A DNA stretch of 64,000 bases from Hymenolepis diminuta (Eukaryota; Platyhelminthes; Cestoda; Cyclophyllidea; Hymenolepididae), in the NCBI GenBank assembly GCA_900708905.1, contig CAADRB010000032.1, forward strand, positions 248,001 to 312,000, written 5' to 3'. Each line of letters begins with the position of its first letter. Within the stretch, counting starts at the first letter, position 1. The position numbers and the translations under genes are program-made. Shown piece by piece: positions 39,946-52,085 of the stretch. The notes beneath the pieces were generated by a model that searched no databases, had not been told where the DNA came from, and worked only from the letters and a program-made list of their open reading frames with translations.

Positions 39946-40151
39946 AAATAATCGATGTAGCACCCATCTACTGAACAATTAGGTCTTAAATTTGGTAAGT
40001 CGTCCTTGAATTTGTGGTGGCCAATCCTCCAGTGCCTTCTTATATTTTCATTTGCGAAGGGTCGACGGCAAAGAGAAGATTCATATGTAATTGCACATTC
40101 GCGCGCGTCTTTCAAATGCAGTTGAAATTTAATAGTACGGGGAATGAAATT
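39946..40151 (-). CDS. candidate internal exon with zinc-finger-like cysteines and histidines
   Basis: An open segment of 68 codons plus two bases ends in GATTATTT before GTAAAT, a good donor. Its 5' limit (after TACTAAG) is weak, and an in-frame ATG lies just upstream at 40164-40166. It reads FQLHLKDARECAITYESSLC, continues RRPFANENIRRHWRIGHHKF, and ends LPNLRPNCSVDGCYIDY. The C-x3-F-x4-I-x2-H-x4-H part resembles the second half of a C2H2 finger, and C-x4-C follows, but the first cysteine spacing is not canonical. It exits in phase 2, which matches the entry of the candidate at 21094-21215. A plus-strand ORF (40014-40274) overlaps and I treat it as a shadow. Confidence 0.35.
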
Positions 40152-41062
40152 CTTAGTAGGATTCATTATTCAACTTTTTCCTTCTTCCTCACCGAACACC
40201 TACTTTGCATTCGCTTAAAATTATCTAAACTAACTCCTTGTATATGCAAATTCAGAGGTATCTACTTTTCGTGAGTGAGTTTTTAATAGTCCTTTGTTAA
40301 TACATCAGAAATTGTAGTCCGAATTTCTTTTAACTGTGAGAATGAGTTCATTCTTACTCTAAAATTATAATTGGAAACAAAATGCAAAAGAGAATATAAA
40401 TTTGATTATCTGATCAAATTCGAACAACTTTGCTAAACAAACTGGCTACTTAAAACGCCAGACGTTTAGGTGCTTACAGTGAATCCGACACCCTTAAAAA
40501 TTACCTGAATATTTAAAAATATGTAAGACCTGTTTTAAATTATACATAAATTTAGTTATCACAAAAAAGTCACATTAATAAGAAAAAGACTTCATCAATA
40601 AATTTTTTGATGTTTTTGTATCTTTCGGGTTCAAGGGTGGAGAGGAGTATTTATAAAGTGAAATGAAAAATATTGCATTTAACAATAAGAAGTTATATGA
40701 CATTCATTCTTACTATTAATGCATTATTTAATCAGCACCCTGCACTAATAATCAACTGCATCTTACAAGAAACAGCCTGGAAAACTGACCATTTAAAGAT
40801 TAGTTCAATGTCAGCACCCGCCACCATACACTTATCCCGTCTGAAATTCAGTCCCGAGGACGTAATTAAGAGGGTCATAAAAGGGACATATATAGAAAAT
40901 TTTATGCAAAACGGTAGGGGACCTTAAGGTCAGTTTAAGAACGCATGCAAAACATTTGGGGGCATGCTTCAAATCGCCAAATTTGCAACACAAAGAAATT
41001 CCCATCATCGGCCATTGGTTGGGTGATGTGGGATTGGTTCGACGAATGTTTATTTGCAGTCT

Positions 41063-41850
41063 CTAGCTTAGAGCATAATCAAATAGCTGGGCCATTTCAA
41101 AGAGAATAAGTGCACTAAAGTAATTTGACATATTCTTTAAATAGACCTTAAAAATAATTGCATGCTGCATTTGCAAGTAAGTTAGTAGATCATCAGTGAA
41201 GATGACTAGGCTAGCAGAATTTAAACCATAAAATAGAACTGGTACTGCTGACATCACTACCAGGTAAAATACAAGGAGAAAAACAAACAGTAATCGTTTT
41301 TGTACCAACCGAGTTAGCTGCGTTTCTTCTTCCTTTCATTTACGCTTCTCGACAAACAATCTTCGAACTACTCGCTATGGCGCTATGAGAAAATGGAGTA
41401 TTTCAGAAAAACTTAAAAGGAGAGAGAGATGTAAATGACAGCAATTATATAGATTAAGAGAAAAGCACTGTAAAGCTCCCATCAAGTTGCCCACTTTCTA
41501 CCTAACTGAACACACGGATGACACGTAAATTCAGTTATAGGAACAATTTGGTTCGAAAATCGTCCACTAATAGTGTTGTAACTGATATTCTTACCATTTC
41601 GATAATGTCGAATTTGAGTAATATTGACGAAACACGATATTTGGGAAATAGTGGCATTAACATTCACCCACGTCGATCAACCTTGGATTCTGACCAAGTG
41701 AGCAATATTTCACTGTCGAATTCATATAAAGTATTACAAATATTACCACTAAATATCGCTTTAGGCGTGACTTCTTTTCAACCTTTACAAGTACAACGCA
41801 TGACCTCATCTGCCATGCTGAACGTCTGCATACCATCCATGGAATTTCGT
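41063..41850 (-). pseudogene. decayed GPCR-like sequence (TM4 to TM7 region)
   Basis: Minus-strand frames, in order, give a TM4-like stretch (SRLKRYLVVIFVILYMNSTV, about 41720-41800). Next comes an extracellular-loop-like segment with sequons NAT, NIT and NIS and several cysteines (about 41490-41670). A TM5-like hydrophobic run follows (YSAFLLIYIIAVIYISLSF, about 41420-41480). Last is a basic turn into TM6 and TM7 (ETQLTRLVQKRLLFVFLLVF, 41063-41330). This order and loop character fit the C-terminal half of a class A peptide receptor. The frame changes at least twice and stops interrupt it, so it looks like a pseudogene. Very small introns could explain some but not all breaks. It lies divergently to the intact GPCR. 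The overlapping plus-strand ATG ORF (41518-41856, 112 aa) is the alternative reading. Confidence 0.4.
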
Positions 41851-42516
41851 GTTTAATTACGATCTAATTAAACCTGGCGTAAGCTTTCAAATAGACAACG
41901 TGCAGATTATTTCTCCCACGTCTCTTTTGACTGTAGGGAATTTACAGCTTATATTGGACTAGAATCTAATTTCTTTAAAATACATTGCATAATATTTTTC
42001 GATAGCGTCTGCGGAAAATGAAATTTTGAATAAATTACTTTGCTTAGTATCTAAAATCTATTGTTAGGCTCTCTTACTTGTCAAATTATCTAAAAATACG
42101 CTTTCACTTCAGAAAGGTTAAAAATATGATTTTTAACATTTAGGCGAATGAAATTTCGATTAACCTTATTTTGATAACAATTTACTTTTCAGATTAAAAA
42201 TCCCTCCAGTTATAACTTGCCAATTTTCACTTGCTAAATAAGAAACTTTACTTATTAAATAGCGGTATGAGGAAGACGGGTTTCCAGCATATAAACGTAT
42301 AACATTCCACTTGCCTGGATAGGTCAAGGCGAATATACTGAAGTGTTTTTATTGGTTAACTTCCCTATTGAAGGAAGCCTCGTATTGGCTGCCTCAATTC
42401 TGCCGAAATATGAAGGTATGAACTAGATTTGTGTGTACTGTGGGAGAACTTACACTTGCTCTATATTAGTCTAATGTCCATCGTTTTAAGGTTATTTGAT
42501 CAGGCATACCTCCGCG

Positions 42517-44448
42517 ATGGAAAATAATACGGAAATTTCAGAAAGCATTTTTTTAAATCCCGGAAATATTACTGGTAGTGATGAATTCGAGAATTATAAT
42601 CAAATTCTGGATATAATAACCTACTCATTCTGTATCATCGGGATTATACTTAACTTTTTTGCCTTTGGCATTCTACGAAGGAAAGCCACTATGGGGGTTC
42701 TCCTCATCAAACTAATTTTGATTTCCGACGGTCTTGTCTGTCTTTTCTATCTGCTAAACCAAACGTGGACGGATATTTGGATGAAGTATTTTTCAAATTC
42801 TATGGTATCCTTTTATTCTTCTAAGAAGTCAGTTCCAACCCACATTTCAAATATTCTTCGAAATCTCGCTATTGCCACCACTAGCGTAAGCAATTGGTAT
42901 ATTGTTATCATGATTGCTCATCGGTGTATTGCTATATATGTGAGCCCTCTTAGAAGCCGCATTGATCGGTCTCTTTGGGTGATTGTACAGAAACCTGCAA
43001 ATTTGTGGATTGCCTATGCGACTTGTTGGTTATTCGGCATACTTCAAGCGTTTCTTTTGCCTCATAGTAATCAAATCCTTCTTGATGTGTTTATGTATGT
43101 TCTTCCACTGGTTCTGGTGTTTATCTTTTCTCTTTCCTTGCTGTTTAAACTTCGTAAAATTCACAGGAATACAGAACCTGTTAATACGCCCTCTATGTGC
43201 TGCTTTTCGTTACAGGGTGCCAACAAGTCTCATAAAGTTGACTCTGATGAGACCTTTGTTCAAATAAGGCACGTTAGCCTCTCGACAGAAAAGCAATCAC
43301 CATCGTCTGAAGAAAAGCGAAATAATCGGTCTAATAAATTACAAGCAGGACCTGTTAGCTCTAATTCCAGAGCTACTTTACAGTCTGCTGAAACAGATAG
43401 AAAGAAGACCTATTATCGGATAACTATGACAATATTAAGTTTGGCTGCTTCATTCCTTATTTTGGATTCAATGCAACTGATAGACCTTCTAATTCGGATT
43501 CAGTGGGATGGATTACTTGGAGGAATTGAGCATGTCCCAGCAAATGAAACTGGTTTGGATGAATATGTGACTGAAGTAAAAGCAAAGTTAAAGCAGCACA
43601 TAATGAGTATTGTGAAAAATACTTGCACACTTGGAAAGACTCTCACCAATTTCATTATTCTCTGTGCGCGCAGCCGACATTTTCGAGCCATGGTAACTGT
43701 GAAATTTCGACGCTTCCGAAGATTCTTCAGGGTATTCAAATATCGTTGTTCAAGATCCATTCACTCTCGCCATGGTGGACGAAATCTTTGGTTTATTCCA
43801 TCAGTCAGAAGAAACACAATTTTAAAGAAGCGAAAGGATGTTAATATGCATGTTTTTATAAATCCATCCGTGCCAAATCCGGGTCTAAAGCAACCCAAGA
43901 GGACTAAATTTATAATACCTAAACAGAGGGCTTCCAGCTTTTCAGGAAGCAGTTTAACACATTCATTATTTCATCCAAAACTACGCGATGATGAGGGATA
44001 TGTTGTGCACAAATTTCGAAAGCCTCTTAGAAAAGGTGATCTATCTCAATTTTTTCTCCAGACTAAAAATATAGACAGCGGAAAGCAGATCAGGTTATTA
44101 AATAAACAAGAGCGATATTTAAATCAAGAAAAACATGAATCAATTTTTTCGAAAATTAATATGATTACTATTGAAAGGTCAACTAATAATGAGTATTATC
44201 ACGATGCTATGAAACACCAATTCTCCTCGTCTTTAAATCAACCGACATCAAATTCATTTGTTGAAAATGTTATTAATTCTGATAATGAGAAGTGCATTTG
44301 CACGAGTTGTGAATGCAAGTCCACGCATTATTCCTCGGACTCCCTTTCTAATACCAGCAACCTCACTTATCCTGGAGCCGTCCGTGCGCATTGCTGTGGT
44401 TGTCAAAGGGCCAAATTTTTAGAGACGGAGGCGAAGTCTGAGGGTTGA
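42517..44448 (+). CDS. divergent rhodopsin-type G-protein-coupled receptor, single exon
   Basis: Intronless 643-aa ORF. I chose the ATG at 42517 (context cgcgATGg); the frame is open a few codons further upstream without an ATG. Predicted membrane segments lie near residues 31-53, 59-81, 110-141, 161-182, 187-211, 301-326 and 362-384. Class A marks are Asn46 in TM1, Asp71 in TM2, Arg136 in TM3 and TNFIILC...FR at the end of TM7, resembling invertebrate peptide receptors. It is atypical: the DRY triplet is HRC, NPxxY and CWxP are absent, the usual TM3 cysteine is missing, and the TM4-TM5 loop is only about five residues. The third inner loop is about 90 residues. The C-tail of about 258 residues is basic, then Ser/Asn-rich, and ends in a seven-cysteine cluster (CICTSCEC and HCCGC). 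Sequons lie at Asn3, Asn17 and Asn81. It probably acts at the plasma membrane through G proteins. The ligand is unknown. It may belong to a flatworm-specific orphan group. Confidence 0.88.
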   Translation: MENNTEISESIFLNPGNITGSDEFENYNQILDIITYSFCIIGIILNFFAFGILRRKATMGVLLIKLILISDGLVCLFYLLNQTWTDIWMKYFSNSMVSFYSSKKSVPTHISNILRNLAIATTSVSNWYIVIMIAHRCIAIYVSPLRSRIDRSLWVIVQKPANLWIAYATCWLFGILQAFLLPHSNQILLDVFMYVLPLVLVFIFSLSLLFKLRKIHRNTEPVNTPSMCCFSLQGANKSHKVDSDETFVQIRHVSLSTEKQSPSSEEKRNNRSNKLQAGPVSSNSRATLQSAETDRKKTYYRITMTILSLAASFLILDSMQLIDLLIRIQWDGLLGGIEHVPANETGLDEYVTEVKAKLKQHIMSIVKNTCTLGKTLTNFIILCARSRHFRAMVTVKFRRFRRFFRVFKYRCSRSIHSRHGGRNLWFIPSVRRNTILKKRKDVNMHVFINPSVPNPGLKQPKRTKFIIPKQRASSFSGSSLTHSLFHPKLRDDEGYVVHKFRKPLRKGDLSQFFLQTKNIDSGKQIRLLNKQERYLNQEKHESIFSKINMITIERSTNNEYYHDAMKHQFSSSLNQPTSNSFVENVINSDNEKCICTSCECKSTHYSSDSLSNTSNLTYPGAVRAHCCGCQRAKFLETEAKSEG

Positions 44449-44669
44449 AGACAAAAGTAATTCCTCTGTGTATTTTTTAGAAACCAAAAATATACATTTA
44501 CATCATTGAGTTACAGATTTTATACTTAAATCATTTTATCGAAAATGTATTGCCTTCATTAAAAGAGAACAATCTTTTTAAACGTTTATATTTATTTTAT
44601 GTTGTATCTATTAATTATTTAATCGTAGTAGTTATATTTAAAATTCTAATGGGTTAAATTCTTCTCAAA

Positions 44670-44675
44670 AATAAA
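44670..44675 (+). terminator. possible polyadenylation signal AATAAA
   Basis: AATAAA about 220 bases after the GPCR stop codon, in AT-rich sequence. Such hexamers occur by chance at this composition. Another candidate with GC-richer context lies near 45077. Confidence 0.35.
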
Positions 44676-45205
44676 AATTATTGAAAAACTGAACAAAAAT
44701 GAAATGTTGTATTGTTCTTTTTAGTTATTTTTTGGGCCATTTAATTCATTTTATTATTTTACTACTCACAATCCTGATGCATGGATTAAATATTTTTTCC
44801 AACCTCTAGCACCTTGTCGCTCTATTTCTTTACTCATTTCTGCGAAATTATTCACATAGGAAGAAAACAAAATTTTTTCTCTACTTCTCTGATTTCTTGC
44901 GTAGACAGTGTATATTGCCCCAATGTCAATCAGTTTTTACCCCATTTAGCTCTGTTTAATCAGTTTATACACAATAATTTTATATGCCTCTTTCGTTTAA
45001 AAGTCAAGATAATTGTAATATTATTTAGCAAAGACACTCAAAGTTGTGATTGTTCTTTGGAGTGTTTCTTTTCCGAATAAAGAAATATGTACAACCTTTT
45101 ATAGCCTTGTCTTGTAAATACAGTGTTATTGGAACCATATTCATTTTGATAAGAAAACGAGTAAATAGTAAACAAAATTTGGGCGAGTTTTTAGACGCAG
45201 CTTAC

Positions 45206-45318
45206 GTGTTGTAAGGTTTCCAGTTCATGACGTTTTTCGGGCAACTCTTCGCCGCTTATCTTTTCAAGCCGGAATATGATGCCAGTTTTCAAGAACAAAT
45301 ATTTATATTCATTTGCAT
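45206..45318 (-). CDS. candidate internal exon of an unrecognised minus-strand gene
   Basis: An open segment on the minus strand ends in CAACAC before GTAAGC, a good donor, and reads KYLFLKTGIIFRLEKISGEE, continuing LPEKRHELETLQH. The acceptor is either after TTATAAG (exon start 45318) or after TTGAAAAG (about 45260). Either choice keeps the frame open, and the exon ends in phase 0, as the proposed start of the candidate at 39946-40151 requires. GC content is well above its flanks. The GPCR gene lies on the other strand between these two candidates. Family not recognised. Confidence 0.33.
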
Positions 45319-46068
45319 CTTATAAGTTCGCTTTTAAATCTGTCTAATTCCGTTAAAAACGATGTCTACCACAACTGACTGCTATTTTTGAAACAAAAAT
45401 AAAAAAATGACGTAGAATGTAATCATAAACGCTTCATTGGTTTGTCAACAATATGGGAATTTTAAATAAATGAAATCATATTTTTGGAATTAGACTCAGG
45501 TAATAATTTCCGTTAAACCGCATTTTAAAAATTCCATGCAGTATTAGGCGCCATGTTTTTTTAACGAAAAACGTTAAAGCAAATGTTTAATAAAGTCTTG
45601 CTGAGCAGCATTTATTAAAATAGTACCACATGTTGAGTTTTAATAAAAATCATGCGGAATTTATTTGTCTGAAAGACTGATAATTCATTACAAATGCAAC
45701 ATTCTGTTTTTGAATGCAAACAGCATATAAATATTGGGAAAATTTATTTTAGTTTAAAATATTAATCAGTAATCTTCCTCTGATTTAAAAAAAAAACATT
45801 TTTATAACTATATTTCGGTTGCAACAGATACAAAATACGAAAAATTTAAACTCTACACTCCATTTTATCAAAAAATAAATAACTGAATATTGCTGTTTTC
45901 AATAATTCTTCATATACACTATTTTGACAAAAAATAGCTAATTTTATACAAAAGGAATGCAATTAAATTGAGCCAGTTTGCTGCTTTCAAATTCAGAAAA
46001 GCAATATTTTTAAAGTCTAACTGACTGTCATAATTTTCACATTCTTCAAAATTTATTTCGATACTCAC

Positions 46069-46097
46069 CACATATTTATCGCGCAATTTATATCCTT
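46069..46097 (-). CDS. possible 29-base microexon on the minus strand
   Basis: A strong acceptor (CGTGTTATTTCAG) and a strong donor (GTG before GTGAGT) bracket 29 bases, which read GYKLRDKYV after two carried bases and end in phase 0. With the shorter version of the candidate exon at 45206-45260 it would join in frame. It is very short, so the splice-site match could be chance. Confidence 0.2.
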
Positions 46098-49000
46098 CTG
46101 AAATAACACGTTTGTTCGGTGTTTATCATGAGCAACAAAGAATTTTTAATGAATTATTAGATTCAGTAATACAAAATTTTTAAACCAAAAATGTTGATTT
46201 TTATCGGTTTTACTTAATTATAGATAAATCTTGAATTTAAAATTTTAAATTTAAGACAATGTTTATGTATATGCATAAATAAATATGTATTTATTTCTAT
46301 GTAATAATAGAACGAATCACGCAATTAATGTACCAAAAGTGAAAGAAGTATTATTTGTATTATTCACAGCAAAGCAAAAATACGCAACTTTTAATCATGG
46401 AGAGTGTCAAGGCAGAATAGGCTCAAGGAATGTCGGAGAGTTATTTGGGTAAGTGAAGATTCAAGGCTTTACTGCATCTGGATTTCTGGAATCTTCAGTT
46501 TGTCAGAATTTTATTTTTTACATAATTTCTAAATTTTTTTCTCACTGTTATTCACTGGCATTCCAAAGGACAAGTTTTCAAATGATCTTGTAGCCGTCTT
46601 TTTTCTCATAGGTCCTGTTAAAGCAAATACAGTAGACAAAATAATGAAATAATTGCTAAAAAAGAGATCTCACGTTTGGTTGTTTTATCTCTTGTCCTAC
46701 ATGATTGATGCTCTTTTCCTAGAGTGTCTATCAGTAGCAAGTCATAGGAAAATGACAGACTTTTCAGGTTTTAAATGTAGTGCAAATCATATATTACAAA
46801 ATAGAGAACACGAAACCAAATTTTTGCCTCCTAATATTTTGAGAAAACGCATTTAAAGTTTTTTTTCAATTCATAAAGTTTATTGGTAGATGTGTTTTAA
46901 AATAAGTTTCAAAATATTAATATTTGATTTCATAGAATAAAATACATCAATGAAATATATCGTCTTGTGGTGAATGCATTCCATATAATTATTTTCATCT
47001 ATAGTTAATCAAAGCAGGAAGGGAAAGACTATTCTCACATTTTAGATAATATAAAGTTTATCTTCTACAGTCAAAGGAGAGCAATGCTGTGGACCACGAT
47101 CTTCCAAAGTAATGGATCATTTTGCTTTACCTTTTCATTTATTTTTCAACAACTGATAAGCTGTATTTGAATTTTTTCAGAATTTGAATTTAATAGTTAC
47201 GCCTCTGATTTTGTGAAATGTAAATATGGTTTACTTCATTGAGCCCTTTACTCAAATGCATGTAGAAATAAATGCAAAATTCTTTAAGTACTATACCTAC
47301 CTCAAAGTAGGAATAATTTTAGTTAACAAATTTACACTTAATTTTAAATCTAACTTAAATACAGCAATGTGAAACAAATTCATCAAGTCCAACTTCCAAA
47401 ATATGTATTTAATTAGACGCAAAAACAATATCAAACTTGATATATTTTAAAGTTATTACCTTTTAATTTTTAGCTATCAATATTTTTCTTATTGAAAAAG
47501 CAAGTAATCGTTATAGTCGAAATTCCTTCAAATCTACTAGCTAAATAATAATTTTAAATTTGGGGATATAAGCTACAAGGGTATGGAAGAACTGTAACAA
47601 CACATGGTTTGTTTTGATTTTGTTTGTTTATAGTTGCATATAATTATATCAACTCTTATATTATAGATCATTTGAACTTATCAAAGGCCCCTTAATAAAT
47701 CGATTTAAATAAAAACCTCCAAAATTTCGCCAGTTTTCGTCATTATTTACACCTTCCTCGTTTTTGAAAATGATTTTCAAACATGTTTCTTAAATTTACA
47801 ATAAATTATTATAGATTATGAATTGTTTAATTATCCATTTTATCAAAATATTTGTAGAAAATACTTTTCTTGGTTTAATGGCATTACTTAGAGAAGAGAT
47901 TCTATTTCATTAATCGAAAGTTTAAACCATCATACATGTATTTCCGATTGCGGTATCTTTCAGATTTACTCAAAACCGTCAGCTACAATTAACTGAATTC
48001 AGTTGCATGCATAATTGTTAAAGACAAAAGAACCCAAAAGAAAATTAAATAAAATGAAAATGAGAAGGAAGGGAAATAAACAGATGTTCATTATTCGAAA
48101 AAAAAGCAATATTATTCAGACCGGTCAGTATTTTGTTTTTTACCGTCATATGGCCATTTTTGAATCCTAACGAAATTAAGACACCAAGACTTATTCCACT
48201 TAGAGCTTTTAATAATTTTTCAAAATCTATTACGTTTTTTTAATTATTAATTATCAATCAAGCTTTCTTTTAAATGATTCCAAAAAATACAATAAAAGCA
48301 TATACATGAATAAATAATTTCGAGTTTATGACCAAATGAGTTAAGACAGATTTAAAATAAATGCAGGAAAATGCAAGAATTAAATTTAAATGGCATTTGT
48401 CTAAGTTTTTTGGTTTCTAAAGCGGGGGCGTAGTTGAAAATAAAGTTCCACAAAGCTAATAAAAGCAAAGAAATCTCTTAAATTTCCTTGCCATTTCAAT
48501 TTTATTAAGTTACATACCATATTTTATTACAATACAAATGTAAGTTAACAAAATAATAAAAAAACTTAGAATGTTTAACTTTTGCATTTCTGCTTTGTTA
48601 AAACTGTAAATTGCGAAATATCATGACGGATTATTTACCTTCACAAATATTAAAGGATATAAGGAATATAAATAGAAGAATAACTGCTCAACAAGAACTG
48701 AGCATAGCAAACAAGCACTTGCTGCAATTCAAGGGATGATTCCTGAAATATGAATTTTGGAACGTGCACTACCATTTCTAAAATATGGACAACCCGAATC
48801 CTGAAATGAAATGAGTTAGAAATTTTTGATATCTTGACTTTGCTCTCAAAACGTTTTGAGCCTCTCCCCTTTGGTTTTAATTGGATCTTCTCTTGACCGA
48901 TTTTATTTGCTTTTCGCCTTAAGATATCGTAATTATTTGTATTACTGTGGGTAATAATGATAAAGGCACGTAATTAAAAAGGAACTGCAGAATTTTGAGT

Positions 49001-51479
49001 ATATGTACATGTAGTAATAAATATATTCGTATGATTAAAAGAAAACAATTCAATTTTTAAGACAAGAAATCAATGGGTAAAATATCTGTCTCAGCTTTTG
49101 ATGGCCGTTGAGATGAAGAGATAAATATAAATTTTGGATTAAAGGTCGATGCTTAAGTTTTATAAAAATGGAGGAAAATCTTTGGCTTTAATGGCAATGG
49201 TAATCACCTCACTCTACTACACTGTCAATATAAAGTGGATATCGGAATCTAGATGTTGCTCATCAACTCAAGGGATCAACCATCAAATTCAATTTGTGTA
49301 AGTATTTAAGCAATTTTTTTCATTCCATTCAAATAAACCAAATCAAGGAATATTTTAATATTCTGACCTTTCATGTTAACCTATCGGTCCCATTTACTCC
49401 TTAATAGTATTTACTGTTGCCCGATTTTATTAGCTTATGAACGCGCAAAAATTGTAACTATTTGCTTTGACTTGGAATGTGATATGTTTATAAAAATTAA
49501 TGTGAAATATTTATGATAATAATTAAAACATGCAGAAAAATTCAGGACGACAAATCAAATTCTTGGCGGAAAATCTACAATGGAATTACAAATGGGAAGA
49601 AGTGGACTAAAGCTGATTAATTTACTCGAATGAATTCCCTGAAGAAAAAACAGTATGCTAAGAGAGAAAGCTGGGCAAACGTCAGGACCTCAGTTAAACA
49701 CATAGACGATGTTCAAAGAAGAGGGAAGAATATTGAGAAGGAGATATAATATTAAAAGGAGAAAAATTTTTAATCAGAATTATTGAGACAAAATGGAGTA
49801 AGAATAGAGATCAGTTTACATCTAGAGAATTGAGGCCGGTACGCTGTGCTAGGTTAAGAAGGTTTAACTGGTTTCAAAACTAAAAGCATGATCTTTTAAC
49901 GACAAAATACTCTATTACCATGGGGATAGAGGTGGAGTAACTATCCATTCTTTGAACTCCCACAATTTAAAATGTTAGTTCTCTTCCGGCGACAAAAACT
50001 TAGAGCAAATCGTGAAATTTGTGACAATAAAGATTAAAGAAAATTCTAATTTCTGTTAATAACGACCCGATAAATTTTCTCAATTGCCTTGAAAACTATT
50101 TTTAGTAGAAATGAATTTCCTGAGTATCCTGATAATGTTAATGGCAAAAAGGAGAAAATGGCATTTTAAGTAATATAGACCCTTACTTTACAAAAAGACG
50201 ACTTGACATTTTAACTTTCTTCCTATTTGGTAACTGTAATACTTAAAGCTATAGATCTCCGTGTTCGAACAGTGTTTGTAATATGAACAAAAATTGATCG
50301 TTATTTCTTAATCGGACGTACTGACTCATAATGATTTAAAAACTTTGGACTTTACTGTTTGACACAGTCAACTGATCCACACTATCTTGTACCAGGTTTA
50401 TAATTTCCATATTCGTTCCCTATTTCAGGAGCTTATTATTGCTGCAAAATTCGAAGTTTATTGAACTCTTAACTTGATTTTAAAATGGCTGAGCTCACTA
50501 GAATTCATTCAAACAAAACCTTAAAGCCGTGGATAAATAAATTATTTATTCACCGGGTAGAAATTATTATTCTTCAAAATATAAGAGAAAACGTGTTACA
50601 TAACTTATTTTGCAGCATTCGGCATTTCATGTCATGTCTTAAATTCTTACAAGATTCCAATAAACCTGTCTCACAGCCATAGAGTCAATGCTTTGTCTCA
50701 AATTAGAGAATTCACATTTTTTCGGTGGCGTCGATTTCTCCCTGACATCCTTATCGGTATTATTTGGACACCCTCTGCTTGAGAGTTAGTCTGGAAAAAA
50801 TTTTACCTGCCTCTCGATCTTTTACCGTCAAATATAAAAATAGGTCTCTATTTATACATAGCCGATGTTAGAGTAACAAAATTTATTGGAATTAAAAGTT
50901 TTGCCTTCTTCATACATGATAAATTTTAATTTTATTCAAAGTTGGATTAACATTTATTGGATCAATATCATAAAGAATTCAAATATTGCGCAATAATATT
51001 TGAGTTGTCATAAAAATGTGAAAGTCTAATATTTACTAGAGACATTATATATCTAGTATTTAGAAAGATTAATTGTTAATCTAAATTCAGATCAGATCTA
51101 TTTGAAAAGAACATTTTTAATTTAATTTTAGCAATGGGAGATTGTCTCTGAGAACATGCACTTCAACATAAATTTAAATAAAGAAAATGGTTCTTTTTTC
51201 TACAGCAAGTATGTAGGACAGTCAGAGTTTGCATAATAACTTTTGAAAGTTTCGAAATTTTTTTAAAAGTGATAAATAGTTGTTGTTAAGTCTTTGTCCA
51301 TACAAAAATGCTTCGATTTGTATAAACTAAAAGATATGGAGTATCGATGTATATTTTTTGACAACGTTTGTAGAAGAAGGCGGATAATGTATTAAAGAAC
51401 AGCGTTCCTTTTCGGCATTTAAACAATAATATTAATTAATGGAAGTCACTAAAATTGAAAAAAATAATTTGTCTATATT
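46098..51479. other. AT-rich stretch without a supported gene
   Basis: No gene seen. A purine-rich patch at about 49540-49880 contains broken coding-like frames (for example NRDQFTSRELRPVRCARL on the plus strand), but no splice structure or homology that I can name. Confidence 0.5.
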
Positions 51480-51985
51480 TTTACCGAATGACGGTGTCTA
51501 TGTGTAGGCAGACCCCAATGAAGTTCCTACTGTTAGGCGTGTGCACAAAGGCTTCAACAACAGCGATGGTTTTCAATGTTGCTGCTGTTAGCAGTGTGGG
51601 AGGGCCACATCATGGCTCCTGCACCTTTTCACATGGCCTTAGAGTCAATGCAGATGCAGATGGAGATACCTATGTGAAGACTCTTCAAATCATTGTTAGG
51701 CAGCCTTACATAGACATCGTATTCAATGGAAGAAGACTCTATGTTATTTAACAAGATTCGTCTCAATCTCATGAAGCTCTCAAAGGCCAGGATTGGATGG
51801 TCGAGAATTTTCATCATCATGTCACACCAAACTTACGACCTCCTAACTACTCACCAGACCTTAATCCTTTGAATTATTATGTGTGAGACGTGTCGTGGTT
51901 AAAAAGAAAGCATCCACATAACACCAAATCCCCCTCTCTGATGAAATCAATAGCCCGAGCAACGAAGGACATCTTACAAATTCTT
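51480..51985 (+). pseudogene. mariner transposase remnant
   Basis: Decayed mariner-family transposase catalytic region. In order it shows DPNEVPTVRRVHKGF-type sequence, then AMVFNVAA, then HGLRVNADAD, then QDSSQSHEALKGQDWMVENF, then HVTPNLRPPNYSPDLNPLNY, then HPHNT. The QQDS and SPDLNPLDYYVW-type motifs place it with mariner or maT-like elements (DDD transposases). It is dead: there is a frameshift near 51560, stops replace the Gln before QDS and the Trp after YYV, and the third catalytic Asp reads Asn. A further frameshift lies near 51890. Only the C-terminal half remains. No terminal inverted repeats were recognised. It is a cut-and-paste DNA transposon fossil. Confidence 0.85.
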
Positions 51986-52085
51986 TTAATTAAACAACTA
52001 AACATAATACCTATTAAAGCAGGTTTTATTCTAATTATCCTCCTTTGGCTTTTTCACCGATCCAATTCGAGTCCGAAAGCGAGTC

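Noticed and set aside
40014..40274. 86-codon plus-strand ORF as a gene
   Set aside because: It is a shadow of the minus-strand candidate exon at 39946-40151, and no start or splice context supports it.
41518..41856. 112-aa plus-strand ATG ORF as a gene
   Set aside because: It lacks a recognisable domain, and the opposite strand gives a more telling receptor-like series of segments. Kept as an alternative reading only.
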